A stretch of 64,000 nucleotides of DNA from Lottiidibacillus patelloidae (GTDB taxonomy: Bacteria; Bacillota; Bacilli; Bacillales; SA5d-4). The number at the start of each line of letters is the position of its first letter. Position 1 is the stretch's first letter. Under the pieces are notes generated by a model. It was not told the origin of the DNA. It was given only the letters and a program-made list of their open reading frames with translations, and did not search any database. Below, piece by piece: positions 8,508 through 18,423 of this stretch. The position numbers were made by a program, and so were the translations under genes. The stretch lies in contig NZ_NPIA01000001.1 of assembly GCF_002262935.1 (NCBI RefSeq), positions 186,001 through 250,000 on the forward strand, in the 5' to 3' direction.

Positions 8508-9524
8508 ACCACTATCATCAGAAGAGCCGCCATCATCAGAAGAGGCACCATCATCAGAAGAACCACCATCATCAGAAGAGGCACCATCATCAGAAGAGCC
8601 TTCGTTTTCTTCGTTATCATTACCTTCACTATAAGAGTTCAAATACTCTTCAAGTGTAATGCTGTTATTCATGATGGCTGTTGCTGCTTCAATACCTACG
8701 TAACGAATGTGCCAAGGTTCATAAATGTAGCCAGTTATTTCTTCTTTTTGTTTTGGATAACGAATTATAAAGCCAAACTTGAACACATTTTCAGCTAACC
8801 ATTTCCCTTCAATAGTATCACCAAAGGATTGTTTTAATGCAAAGGCAACGCTTACGGATGTGATGTCCATTGCTAATCCCGTTTGGTGCTCACTGTGACC
8901 GGGTTTTGCACTAGAAGTGTTGGCTTCTTTTTCGCCAAATTTTTTCGCATTATAATTAAAAATTGCTTCCTGTCTTTTGTACGAACGATAACCAGAAAGA
9001 GCATAAAGTTCAATTCCTTCTTCTTTTGCTCTTTGAAATAATCTCTCAAGAGCTTCTGCTGCAACTTTGTGCATTTGTTTCTTCATATCATAACCTTCAA
9101 ACGAAAAAGGTACATTAGGTATTACTAATTGATCTGGGACGTAATCGCTAGGAAGTTTTCGATATTTATTTACTAAAATAAGTAGGTCGTCTAGGTTTGT
9201 AGTAATTTCTTCTATATTCGTATCTTTTGGTGGCGTAGTGGGAGTTGGATCGCTTGCTGGTGGTTCTTGAGTAGGTGGTTCCTCTTCACGTTCTTCTGCT
9301 GAATTAGGTGGATCTATAGGCGTTTCGTCTAATGAAACCTCTTTAGGTTTTTTTGTATTCCGTAAAGTCTTGGCTATCGTTTTCTTGCCTAAGGTAATAA
9401 TAGAATCAGACTGAAGTTTGACTTCATCTTCAAAACTATTATTTTGTTCTATTTTAAGTTGAGAGTTAGTACACCCAACTAATGAGATTAGTATTATTGA
9501 AAAGTAAAACAATAATTTTCGCAT
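8493..9524 (-). CDS. D-Ala-D-Ala carboxypeptidase, VanY/M15B family lipoprotein
   Basis: A 343-residue surface lipoprotein. Signal and LVGC lipobox at residues 1-18, a Pro/Thr/Glu-rich linker (about 60-105), then an M15B peptidase domain (about 110-290) with zinc ligands in KPGHSEHQTGLAMDI (His, Asp) and EPWHIRYVG (His). It trims peptidoglycan stem peptides. The C-terminus is a run of SSDDGG/SSDDGA hexapeptides, an acidic low-complexity tail. ATG 9524 is preferred: AAAGGA sits nine bases upstream, whereas the two earlier in-frame starts overlap or precede that site. Confidence 0.85.
   Translation of the reverse strand: MRKLLFYFSIILISLVGCTNSQLKIEQNNSFEDEVKLQSDSIITLGKKTIAKTLRNTKKPKEVSLDETPIDPPNSAEEREEEPPTQEPPASDPTPTTPPKDTNIEEITTNLDDLLILVNKYRKLPSDYVPDQLVIPNVPFSFEGYDMKKQMHKVAAEALERLFQRAKEEGIELYALSGYRSYKRQEAIFNYNAKKFGEKEANTSSAKPGHSEHQTGLAMDITSVSVAFALKQSFGDTIEGKWLAENVFKFGFIIRYPKQKEEITGYIYEPWHIRYVGIEAATAIMNNSITLEEYLNSYSEGNDNEENEGSSDDGASSDDGGSSDDGASSDDGGSSDDSGQKNA
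8515..8604 (-). repeat. 18-bp minisatellite in vanY
   Basis: Five tandem 18-bp units, each starting TCATCAGAAGA on the plus strand, with few differences. They encode the hexapeptide SSDDG(G/A) on the minus strand. Copy number could vary without frameshift. Confidence 0.9.
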
Positions 9525-9717
9525 TTTTGTCATTCCTTTCAATCCAACGACGTCTTAGCGTACATCTACTATTATACTAAAGTATAAGTTTTTATAATAC
9601 TCTAAAAATTCTATACTTATTTGAATCTCCTAGAAACTTCTAAAGCACTGTGCTATAAAAACATACAAAAAAATGAGATAATGAAAGATATGTAAAATGG
9701 AAAACGGAGGGATGATT

Positions 9718-12700
9718 GTGGGATTACGTTTTATTCTTGGCCGGGCAGGTAGCGGTAAAAGTTCTACTTGTATCACTGAAATTGTTGAAACGATAGCAAA
9801 TGAACCTAACGGGAAACCGATCATCTATTTAACACCTGAACAAATGACATTTCAATCAGAGTTTGCGATCGTTAACTCACCTAATGTGAATGGAATGATC
9901 CGTGCGCAAGTTTTTAGTTTTACGAGATTAGCATGGAAAGTATTACAAGAAACAGGTGGGATAGCGAGAGATCATATTAACTCTGTCGGTATTCATATGA
10001 TGCTACGTAAAATTATTGAAGAACAAAAACAAGAGCTAAAAGTTTTTAAGCGTGCTTCTGATAAGAACGGCTTTATTGATGAAGTAGAGGCGATGGTTAC
10101 CGAATTAAAGCGTTACTGCTTAAGTGCAGATGACCTTCTTGTAAAAAAAGAAGAATTATTACTTGAGCATAATGATGAATCGAACAAAACGAACGCCATG
10201 ATAATCGATAAACTTCATGATTTACACGTTATATATTCTAAATTCGAAAAGAAAATTAGTGAAAAGTATGTTGACTCTGAAGATTATTTACGACTTTTAG
10301 CAGAAAATGCATCCAACTCAGATTATCTCCGAGAGGCAGATATTTATATAGACGGGTTTTATCAATTTACACCACAAGAGCTTGAAGTAATTCAAGCACT
10401 ACTTACATCTTGTAACAATGTAACGATTACGTTAACACTCGATCGCCCTTATCATGATACAGAACCACATGAACTGGATTTATTTCATTCGATAGCAACA
10501 ACATACAAAAAAATAAGAAAGATAGCAAAAGAAAATAGTGTTGAAATCGAAGATGTGCAAGATTTGAATACGTTGCCTCTGCAACGATTTGAAGAAGCAC
10601 CAGATTTCACACACTTGGAACAATTTTGGCAAACACGTCCTACTGTTCCATATGAAGAAGAGCCAGAACATATTTCTCTTCATGCGGCAGTAAATCGAAG
10701 AGCAGAAGTCGAGAACGTCGCTAGAGAGGTGCTACAACTCGTTCGCGATAAAAACTACCGATTTCGTGATATCGCACTGCTCGTTCGTGATGTTAACGCC
10801 TACCAAGATATTATTAAGACGACTTTTTCAGACTATGAGATACCAGTATTTTTGGATGAAAAGAAGACGATGCTACATCATCCATTAATTGAATTTATTC
10901 GTTCAAGTATTGAAACGGTCACTCACAATTGGCAGTATGATGCTGTTTTTCAAGCTGCAAAAACAAATCTTTTCTTCCCAACTGTAGCTGAAGAAACTCT
11001 TGCTACTTATCAAGAAGATTTAGACCGTTTAGAAAATTTCGTTTTAGCAAACGGAATAAAAGGTTATCGTTGGCAAGAAAACCGTCGTTGGGAATTTGCA
11101 GTTGAACAACTAGAAGACAATATGAAATTAGAAATCTCGGAAGAAAAGAAGAGGCAAGAAGATCGATTAGCTGAGATGCGTCAATTCATTGTTGAGCCAC
11201 TCACTAGATTTGAAGAGAAATTAAAAAAGTCGAAAAATGCAAGACAAATGTGTACGGAGATATTTGAACTTCTTCTTGATTTAGAAGTTTATGAAAAAAT
11301 AGAATTGTGGAAAGAACAAGCTGAAGAAAAAGGAAAACTTCGAACTGCAAAAGAACATGACCAAGTTTGGGATGCTGTGATCGAGCTACTTGACCAATGT
11401 GTCGAGCTGTTTGGTGACGAACCACTTTCAAAAGATTTATTTTTAAAAATGATTGAAAGTGGAATTGAAAATATGCAGTTTTCGTTAGTACCACCATCAC
11501 TAGATCAAGTAATGCTCGGAGCAATTGATCGCTCACGTTTTTCAAATGTGAAGTGTGCATTTGTTTTAGGTGTTAATGAAGGTGTTTTTCCAGCCAAACC
11601 ACAAGAAGATGGTTTATTTTTAGAAGAAGAAAGAGAAGCATTGCAAAAATTTGGTGCTGAGCTTGCGCCAGGGGCAGCAGATCAATTGTTACATGAGCAA
11701 TTTATTGTTTATTTAGCATTAACATCTGCTTCTGATAAATTATGGATCAGTTATCCTCTAGCAGATGAAGAAGGAAAGACACTGCTAGCCTCACCAATAA
11801 TTGAGCGAGTGAAAGAAGTATTCCCGCGTTTAAAAGAAGGATTACTAAAAAATGAACCTGGAGAAGTGTCAGAGGGAGAGCAACTCCAGTTTATTACGAC
11901 ACCTCGAAATGCCTTGTCTTTCTTAGTAGGGCAAATTCGTGAATGGAAAAAAGGGTATCATTTAGGGCCATTATGGTGGGATTCTTACAACTATTTAATT
12001 AACACGGATTGGAAACAAGATACGAAGCGAGTGTTAAGTAGCTTGTTTTATCAAAATATTGAAAAGTCCCTTTCGCCACAAACTAGTCTAGAGCTTTATG
12101 GAACTAAACTAAAATCCAGTGTATCTAGAATGGAATTACACCAAGCATGCCCATTTTCTCACTTTATGTCTTACGGCTTAAAGTTAAAAGAAAGAGAAAT
12201 GTTCCGTTTGGATGTACCTGACATTGGTCGTCTTTTCCATGCTGCATTAAAAGAGATGAATGATTACTTAACGAATCATGATAAAAGTTGGAAAGACTTA
12301 ACTCCTCAAGAGTGTAATCGAATCGCCATAGATGTAGTGGATATGTTAGCACCGAAATTGCAAAGAGAAATTTTATTAAGCTCAAATCGTTATGGTTACA
12401 TTAAACGAAAATTGACTGATGTAGTCGCAAGAGCTTCGCAAATTTTAAGTGAACAGGCAAGAGCTAGCGGATTTGAACCAGCTGGAGTCGAGCTAGCTTT
12501 CGGAGGGAATGGCAATATACCACCGCTAGAAATTGAGTTAAGTAACGGTGTGAAAATGGAAGTTGTCGGTCGAATCGACCGCGTAGATAAAGCGGAAAGT
12601 GATCAAGGGCTGCTATTGCGCATTGTTGATTATAAGTCTAGTAAGAAGCAATTAGATTTAGCTGAAGTGTATTACGGCTTGACATTGCAAATGTTAACTT

Positions 12701-13239
12701 ACTTGGATGTTGTCATTTCAAGTTCGAAACAATGGCTCGGTGTGGAGGCAAAGCCCGCTGGAGTCCTCTACTTCCATATTCATAATCCATTCGTTGATTC
12801 TGTAGGAAAAGACGAAACAGAGATAGAAAAGGCTATTTTTAAAGAGTTTAAAATGAAAGGTTATGTACTTGCAGATCAACAAGTCGCAAGATTAATGGAC
12901 CAATCATTTAATAGTAAGTCTGATATTGTTCCTGTTGAAATAACTTCAAAAGGTGAATTCCATAAACGAAATTCACGAGTTGCTAGTAACCAAGACTTTC
13001 AACTATTACAAGATCACTCGCGGAAAATGATTAAATCAATCGGTGAGGAAATTACGACTGGTAAAATTAATATTTCTCCTTATCAATTAAATAAAAAAAA
13101 TCCGTGTACTTTCTGTTCATACAAGCCAGTATGTCAATTTGACCAAGGGTTGGATGAGAATGAACATCGTTACTTGAAAAAGATTGATGAAACTTCAGTG
13201 TTAGAGAAACTGCACAGTGATGGGAGGCAAGAATCATGA
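9718..13239 (+). CDS. addB: Helicase-exonuclease AddAB subunit AddB
   Basis: About 1173 residues. N-terminal GRAGSGKS Walker A (about residues 8-15), inactive-helicase-like middle, and a C-terminal RecB-type nuclease domain with DYKSSKKQ (about 960). The four cysteines of the AddB iron-sulphur cluster are visible: HQACPFSHF (about 800) and CTFCSYKPVC near the end. With AddA it resects double-strand breaks for RecA loading. GTG 9718 is chosen because GGAGGG at 9706-9711 lies six bases upstream; the ATG at 9712 abuts that site. Overlaps addA by four bases. Confidence 0.95.
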   Translation: MGLRFILGRAGSGKSSTCITEIVETIANEPNGKPIIYLTPEQMTFQSEFAIVNSPNVNGMIRAQVFSFTRLAWKVLQETGGIARDHINSVGIHMMLRKIIEEQKQELKVFKRASDKNGFIDEVEAMVTELKRYCLSADDLLVKKEELLLEHNDESNKTNAMIIDKLHDLHVIYSKFEKKISEKYVDSEDYLRLLAENASNSDYLREADIYIDGFYQFTPQELEVIQALLTSCNNVTITLTLDRPYHDTEPHELDLFHSIATTYKKIRKIAKENSVEIEDVQDLNTLPLQRFEEAPDFTHLEQFWQTRPTVPYEEEPEHISLHAAVNRRAEVENVAREVLQLVRDKNYRFRDIALLVRDVNAYQDIIKTTFSDYEIPVFLDEKKTMLHHPLIEFIRSSIETVTHNWQYDAVFQAAKTNLFFPTVAEETLATYQEDLDRLENFVLANGIKGYRWQENRRWEFAVEQLEDNMKLEISEEKKRQEDRLAEMRQFIVEPLTRFEEKLKKSKNARQMCTEIFELLLDLEVYEKIELWKEQAEEKGKLRTAKEHDQVWDAVIELLDQCVELFGDEPLSKDLFLKMIESGIENMQFSLVPPSLDQVMLGAIDRSRFSNVKCAFVLGVNEGVFPAKPQEDGLFLEEEREALQKFGAELAPGAADQLLHEQFIVYLALTSASDKLWISYPLADEEGKTLLASPIIERVKEVFPRLKEGLLKNEPGEVSEGEQLQFITTPRNALSFLVGQIREWKKGYHLGPLWWDSYNYLINTDWKQDTKRVLSSLFYQNIEKSLSPQTSLELYGTKLKSSVSRMELHQACPFSHFMSYGLKLKEREMFRLDVPDIGRLFHAALKEMNDYLTNHDKSWKDLTPQECNRIAIDVVDMLAPKLQREILLSSNRYGYIKRKLTDVVARASQILSEQARASGFEPAGVELAFGGNGNIPPLEIELSNGVKMEVVGRIDRVDKAESDQGLLLRIVDYKSSKKQLDLAEVYYGLTLQMLTYLDVVISSSKQWLGVEAKPAGVLYFHIHNPFVDSVGKDETEIEKAIFKEFKMKGYVLADQQVARLMDQSFNSKSDIVPVEITSKGEFHKRNSRVASNQDFQLLQDHSRKMIKSIGEEITTGKINISPYQLNKKNPCTFCSYKPVCQFDQGLDENEHRYLKKIDETSVLEKLHSDGRQES

Positions 13240-16200
13240 CACAATGGACGAATGAGCAACAGGCTGCAATAGATGCACGGGGAACCAATACGTTAGTTGC
13301 TGCAGCGGCAGGTTCAGGTAAAACGGCTGTCTTAGTAGAGCATATTATCTCGTATTTAACAGATAAAGATAACCCAATCGATGTGGATCGCCTTCTTGTC
13401 GTGACATTTACGAATGCTGCAGCAGCAGAAATGAAGAAGAGAATTGGCGAAGCGTTAGAAGATACACTTAAGGAACAGCCTAGCTCACTCTTTATTCGTA
13501 AGCAACTTTCACTACTAAACAGAGCTAATATATCGACACTACATTCCTTTTGTATGAATGTTATTAGACGCTACTACTATAAAATAGATATCGATCCAGC
13601 CTTCCGTATTTTGGATGAAACAGAAGGACTGTTATTACAAGAGCAAATCTTAGAAGAAATTTTTGAAGAAGAATATAGCAAAGAAAATAACGAATCATTT
13701 TTTAATTTAGTAGATTGCTACAGCAGTGACCGAACGGACGAACAACTGCAATCATTAATCATTAAACTTTATTTATTTTCACAAAGTCACCCTTGGCCAA
13801 CAGCATGGTTAAATGAAATTACACGAATGTACAATGTTGATGAAAACGTCTCTATTGAAGATTTACCTTGGGGGAGGCAGTTGCTAGAAGCAGTAGAGCA
13901 AGAATTAGAAAATGCATTACAACTCATTGAGCAAGGGAAGAAAATCTGTCAATTACCCGAAGGACATGAATCTTATATTGAAAACTTTGAAGATGATCAA
14001 AAAATTGTAGAAGGTCTGCTTGAAGCTGCAAATGACTCATGGCAAGCAATTTTTGAACAAATTCAAACGTTAAAACATTCAACACTTAGTAGGAAAAAGT
14101 GCGAAAGTGATCCACATTTACAAGATAAAGCTAAAAAAATCCGTGAGCAAATGAAAAAGATGCTGAAAAAGCTTGGGGAAAATTACTTTAATAGAGAGCC
14201 AGATTATTTTATATCTGATCTTCAAGAGATGGCTCCTATTTTAGAAAAATTAGTCGAGGTTACAAAAGTATTTGCTGAACGCTTCTCTGCAACGAAACGT
14301 GAAAAAGGAATTGTCGACTATAACGATCTAGAACATTATTGCTTGCAAATATTGCGAGATGAATCATCAACGTTAGAGGAAATTGTTCCATCATCAGCTG
14401 CCATCGATTTTCAACGAAAGTTTGCTGAAGTACTAGTTGATGAATATCAAGATACAAACATGGTGCAAGAAGCTATTCTTCAACTCGTTACGAACGGTAA
14501 TAATATGTTCATGGTAGGTGACGTGAAACAAAGTATTTATCGCTTCCGATTAGCTGAGCCATATCTGTTTATCTCGAAATATAAAAAGTTCTCTCTTCAT
14601 GGAAATAATGATGGACTTCGCATCGACTTGGCAAAAAATTTCCGAAGCAGAGCTGAAGTACTAGATGGAACAAACTTTTTATTTAAACAAATGATGAATG
14701 AAAAAATCGGGGAAATTGAATACGATGAAGCGGCAGAACTAAAGCTTGGAGCCAATTTCCCTGAAGGAAATGCGTATAAAAGTGAACTCGTCATTATCGA
14801 CCGTAGTGAAGAAAAAGAAATCAAGGAAGAACAAGACGAGCAGGAAGAAGACCTTGAAAATGTTCAATTAGAAGCAAGGTATATCTCTAAAAGAATTAAT
14901 GAACTAATTGGCAAAACAGGTGAAAAGCCCTATCAAGTATTTGATAAATCTACAGGTGGTACTCGTGCGGTTTCTTATAGAGACATTGTTATTCTCCTCC
15001 GTGCCACTCAAAAAGAAGCACCTATTCTGTTGGAGGAGTTCAAGATGAATGGAATTCCTGCTTATGCTGAGCTATCAAAAGGATATTTTGATGCGACAGA
15101 AATTATAGTAATAATGTCTTTGCTCCGTGTTATTGATAACCCGTTGCAAGATATTCCATTTGCAGCTGTCCTTCGTTCACCTATCGTTCATTTATCAGGG
15201 GAAGAAATGGCAAAGATAAGAATTGCTAAAAAACAAGGAAACTACTATGATGCTGCTCTTGCATATATTGAGAAAGCTGAAGGCGAGGAAGATCCACTTT
15301 CTATCAAACTTTCGGCATTTATACAAAAATTAAAAGAGTGGCGGATGGACGCAAGACAAGGATCTCTTGCAGATTTAATTTGGAAACTTTTCAATGAAAC
15401 TGGTTATTACGATTTTGTCGGAGGAATGATTGGTGGAACACAGCGACAAGCAAACTTAAAAGTTTTGTATGATCGAGCAAGACAATATGAGTCGACATCA
15501 TTCCGTGGGCTATTCCGCTTTTTACGTTTTATTGAAAGAATGAAAGAGCGCGGCAGTGATTTAGGTACTGCTCGTGCATTAAGTGAACAAGAAGATGTAG
15601 TTCGCATCATGACTATCCATAAAAGTAAAGGTCTTGAATTTCCAGTTGTCTTTATTGCTGGGATTGGTAAGCAGTTCAATGAGATGGATTTACGAAAAAA
15701 TGTTTTAATGCATAAAGAATTAGGATTTGGAACGAAATATATTAATCCTGAAAAAAGAATTAGCTATCCGACTTTGCCCTTATTGGCGATGAAAAAGAAA
15801 ATGAAAATGGAACTTTTAGCAGAAGAGATGAGAGTTCTCTACGTAGCCTTAACGAGAGCTAAGGAAAAAATGTATTTAGTAGGAACGGTCAAAGACGTTG
15901 AAAAAGAAATAGATAATTGGGGCGATGTCATTGACCATGAAGATTGGCTGTTGCCTGATTATGTTAGAGAGAACAACAATCGCTATATAGGATGGATTGC
16001 CCCGGCAATTATGAGACACCGAGATGGCGTTTCATTACTGGATAACTTACCTTCTAATCGCGCAGGCAATATTGAAGTTTATGACCATCCTTCGAAGTGG
16101 GAAGTTACGACTGTTCCGTCCTTTGAACTTACTAGTGGAGCGAATGATGAAGAGCAGTCAATGGAACAGAAATTAGAAAGCGTTAGGGTAATGGAACCAG

Positions 16201-16928
16201 TACACGTTGATAGTGAGTTTACGGAAATTGTCGAGCAACAATTATCATGGAAGTATTTACACACCGAAGCAACGAAGCGCAAGTCAAAGCAAACAGTAAC
16301 AGAAATTAAAAGGCAGCGCTCTTTACTTGAAGAAGATAGTGAACGTATGATGATTCCTAAACAAAAATCAACGATAGTGAAAAGACCAAAATTTCTTCAG
16401 GAAAAAGGTTTATCTCCTGCTGAGAGAGGTACAGCGATGCACCTAGTAATGCAACATGTTCCGCTCTACAAAGAGATTACAAAACAAGTTCTTGTAGAAT
16501 TAATGGATACGATGGTTGAGAAAGAATTATTAACTATAGAGCAAATGCGAGCGGTTCCTGTGGAAAAACTATTAGCCTTTTTTACATCATCATTAGGAGA
16601 AAGGTTTATCCATGCTAAGAAAGTTGAACGAGAAGTACCTTTCAGTTTTGGTTTGAAGGCAAATGAAGCCTATCTGGATTGGAATAATAGTGATGAAACA
16701 GTAATCCTACAAGGTGTCATTGATTGCCTTATGTATGAAGATGACGGAATAGTATTAATTGACTTTAAGTCAGATTATATTTCGGACGATATATTAGATG
16801 ATGAACTAAAGGAAAGATATAAAGAGCAAATCGCGTTATACAGTAAAGCGGTAGAAGAAATTATGAAAACACCTTTAAAAGAAAAATACTTATTTTTCTT
16901 TAACAAAGGTAAAATAATTAAAATGTAA
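13236..16928 (+). CDS. addA: Helicase-exonuclease AddAB subunit AddA
   Basis: A 1230-residue UvrD-type helicase plus nuclease. Walker A AAAGSGKTAVLVEH (about 23-36), DEYQDTN Walker B (about 402), GDVKQSIYRFR motif, TIHKSKGLEFPVV (about 793) and a C-terminal RecB-like nuclease domain with IDFKSDYI (about 1180). It is the 3'-5' motor and one of the two nucleases of AddAB, cytoplasmic on DNA ends. Start ATG overlaps the addB TGA, so translation is coupled. In B. subtilis sbcD-sbcC follow; here a repeat array follows instead. Confidence 0.96.
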   Translation: MTQWTNEQQAAIDARGTNTLVAAAAGSGKTAVLVEHIISYLTDKDNPIDVDRLLVVTFTNAAAAEMKKRIGEALEDTLKEQPSSLFIRKQLSLLNRANISTLHSFCMNVIRRYYYKIDIDPAFRILDETEGLLLQEQILEEIFEEEYSKENNESFFNLVDCYSSDRTDEQLQSLIIKLYLFSQSHPWPTAWLNEITRMYNVDENVSIEDLPWGRQLLEAVEQELENALQLIEQGKKICQLPEGHESYIENFEDDQKIVEGLLEAANDSWQAIFEQIQTLKHSTLSRKKCESDPHLQDKAKKIREQMKKMLKKLGENYFNREPDYFISDLQEMAPILEKLVEVTKVFAERFSATKREKGIVDYNDLEHYCLQILRDESSTLEEIVPSSAAIDFQRKFAEVLVDEYQDTNMVQEAILQLVTNGNNMFMVGDVKQSIYRFRLAEPYLFISKYKKFSLHGNNDGLRIDLAKNFRSRAEVLDGTNFLFKQMMNEKIGEIEYDEAAELKLGANFPEGNAYKSELVIIDRSEEKEIKEEQDEQEEDLENVQLEARYISKRINELIGKTGEKPYQVFDKSTGGTRAVSYRDIVILLRATQKEAPILLEEFKMNGIPAYAELSKGYFDATEIIVIMSLLRVIDNPLQDIPFAAVLRSPIVHLSGEEMAKIRIAKKQGNYYDAALAYIEKAEGEEDPLSIKLSAFIQKLKEWRMDARQGSLADLIWKLFNETGYYDFVGGMIGGTQRQANLKVLYDRARQYESTSFRGLFRFLRFIERMKERGSDLGTARALSEQEDVVRIMTIHKSKGLEFPVVFIAGIGKQFNEMDLRKNVLMHKELGFGTKYINPEKRISYPTLPLLAMKKKMKMELLAEEMRVLYVALTRAKEKMYLVGTVKDVEKEIDNWGDVIDHEDWLLPDYVRENNNRYIGWIAPAIMRHRDGVSLLDNLPSNRAGNIEVYDHPSKWEVTTVPSFELTSGANDEEQSMEQKLESVRVMEPVHVDSEFTEIVEQQLSWKYLHTEATKRKSKQTVTEIKRQRSLLEEDSERMMIPKQKSTIVKRPKFLQEKGLSPAERGTAMHLVMQHVPLYKEITKQVLVELMDTMVEKELLTIEQMRAVPVEKLLAFFTSSLGERFIHAKKVEREVPFSFGLKANEAYLDWNNSDETVILQGVIDCLMYEDDGIVLIDFKSDYISDDILDDELKERYKEQIALYSKAVEEIMKTPLKEKYLFFFNKGKIIKM

Positions 16929-16929
16929 A

Positions 16930-16957
16930 AGTATCTGTTCGCAGATGCTTTTTTTTA
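16930..16957 (+). terminator. Terminator after addA
   Basis: AGTATCTG ttcg CAGATGCT stem with one G-U pair, UUCG-type loop and T8, immediately after the addA stop. Confidence 0.85.
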
Positions 16958-17005
16958 GGCTCGCTAGTATTCGCCGTGTATCCTTCAAAGTATATAAGGT
17001 TATAA

Positions 17006-17495
17006 GCCGCTAACCGATTGCTTCAGCTTTTCTTTATTTGATCCAGCTTCAGCAATCAACGTCTAAAAAATTTTACACTCTTCATTTCGATAAGTCTACA
17101 TCGAATAGCTACTCTATTCGTGTATCCTTTATCTTAATCAGAGTGCTCCAGTTTTTACGCCGCTAACCGATTGCTTCAGCTTTTCTTTATTTGATCCAGC
17201 TTCAGCAATCAACGTCTAAAAAACTTCACACTCTTCATTTCGATAAGTCTACATCGAATAGCTACTCTATTCGTGTATCCTTTATCTTAATCAGAGTGCT
17301 CCAGTTTTTACGCCGCTAACCGATTGCTTCAGCTTTTCTTTATTTGATCCAGCTTCAGCAATCAACGTCTAAAAAACTTCACACTCTTCATTTCGATAAG
17401 TCTACATCGAATAGCTACTCTATTCGTGTATCCTTTATCTTAATCAGAGTGCTCCAGTTTTTACGCCGCTAACCGATTGCTTCAGCTTTTCTATT
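17006..17495 (+). repeat. Tandem array of 153-bp structured repeats (three units plus partial fourth)
   Basis: Units start with GCCGCTAACCGATTGCTTCA at 17006, 17159, 17312 and 17465, an exact 153-bp period. Units 2 and 3 are identical; unit 1 differs at two bases; the fourth stops after about 30 bases at GCTTCAGCTTTTCT. Each unit can fold into two hairpins: GATTGCT/AGCAATC enclosing a duplicated CCAGCTTCAGC-like core, and CGAATAG/CTATTCG inside longer flanking complementarity (CACTCT ... AGAGTG). No supported CDS lies inside. It fills the addA-to-17580 gap. Related single or paired units lie near 6.8, 38.0 and 42.4 kb. Confidence 0.92.
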
Positions 17496-17588
17496 TTATT
17501 AAAGTTCAGTTACATTTTGTAATAGTTAGTGCGTTTTATACCCAATTTGCATAGGATGTATAAATGACTGCAAAGGGTAGTGGTACAC

Positions 17589-18374
17589 ATGATTTGTGAC
17601 AATTGTGGGCACCAAATGAGAGCTAGAAAAAGATATTGTACGGCTTGTGGAATAGTACTTGCGAACCAACCAAACTTGTTATTATTATGGTCCATTCCAG
17701 TAATTACTACATTTCTATTAATGATGTCGACAATAAGTTATTCTTATTTTGAAGAATATATCGTCTTAGATCGAGTACAAAAAAATATAGATTATGGTGA
17801 GGCGCTTGCGTTACAAGGTAACTTTGAAGAAGCAAAAAAGACTTTCATTCAAGTTAAGATTGACCAGCCATATAACGAGTTAATAGAACAAAATTTAGAG
17901 TTGATAAACGAAGCCATAAATATAGAAAAATCTATTTCACTATTAATGCAGAATGTAAGTGATGGCAGTGAAAAAAATTCTACTCAGAAATTCTCAGAAA
18001 TAGAAAAAGAGATAACTAATTTAAAAAGTGAACCTATAAGGAATTATTTCTTACCAAAATTACAAACGTTACAAGTAATGATAGAGTTGCAAGAGATTGA
18101 AGCAAGAATAAATGATTTAAATACAATGACTGATTATGCAGAATTATTATCAAATATATCGTATTATAAGCAGGATTCAGCGAAGGCTGTCAAAGAAATG
18201 ATAGAGATATCGTTTACAAATTTTGTAATAAATGAAGCGCAAGATGCAGTCTTTTCCAAGGATTATGAAAAAGCAAAAGCAATCGTAGAATTTGCACTCC
18301 AATATAATTATGAAAATGAGCAATTATCTCGATTTATGGAAAACTCAATTCAGCCATACCTTAATAACGAATAA
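17589..18374 (+). CDS. Zinc-ribbon, single-span membrane protein with TPR-like extracytoplasmic region
   Basis: About 261 residues. The N-terminus MICDNCGHQM ... RYCTACG is a CxxC-CxxC zinc ribbon; residues of about 30-52 form a transmembrane helix (LLLLWSIPVITTFLLMMSTI). The rest is helical with repeats such as GEALALQGNFEEAKKTFIQV and KDYEKAKAIVEFAL that look TPR-like. Function unknown. The next gene, 49 bases on, is a membrane-anchored HtrA-like protease, so the two may act together. ATG 17589 is chosen for the ribbon; GTG 17580 is also possible and sits closer to the AAAGGG site. Confidence 0.7.
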   Translation: MICDNCGHQMRARKRYCTACGIVLANQPNLLLLWSIPVITTFLLMMSTISYSYFEEYIVLDRVQKNIDYGEALALQGNFEEAKKTFIQVKIDQPYNELIEQNLELINEAINIEKSISLLMQNVSDGSEKNSTQKFSEIEKEITNLKSEPIRNYFLPKLQTLQVMIELQEIEARINDLNTMTDYAELLSNISYYKQDSAKAVKEMIEISFTNFVINEAQDAVFSKDYEKAKAIVEFALQYNYENEQLSRFMENSIQPYLNNE

Positions 18375-18423
18375 ATTAAAGCAATCGCCGCTGTGAAAGG
18401 AAAATGGTAGAGGAGTTTTAACT

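Noticed and set aside
17006-17495. CRISPR array
   Set aside because: Repeats are 153 bp, contiguous with no unique spacers, and no cas genes are near.
17006-17495. Bacillus cereus bcr1 element
   Set aside because: Similar length and hairpin form but I cannot show sequence kinship; left as an unnamed family.
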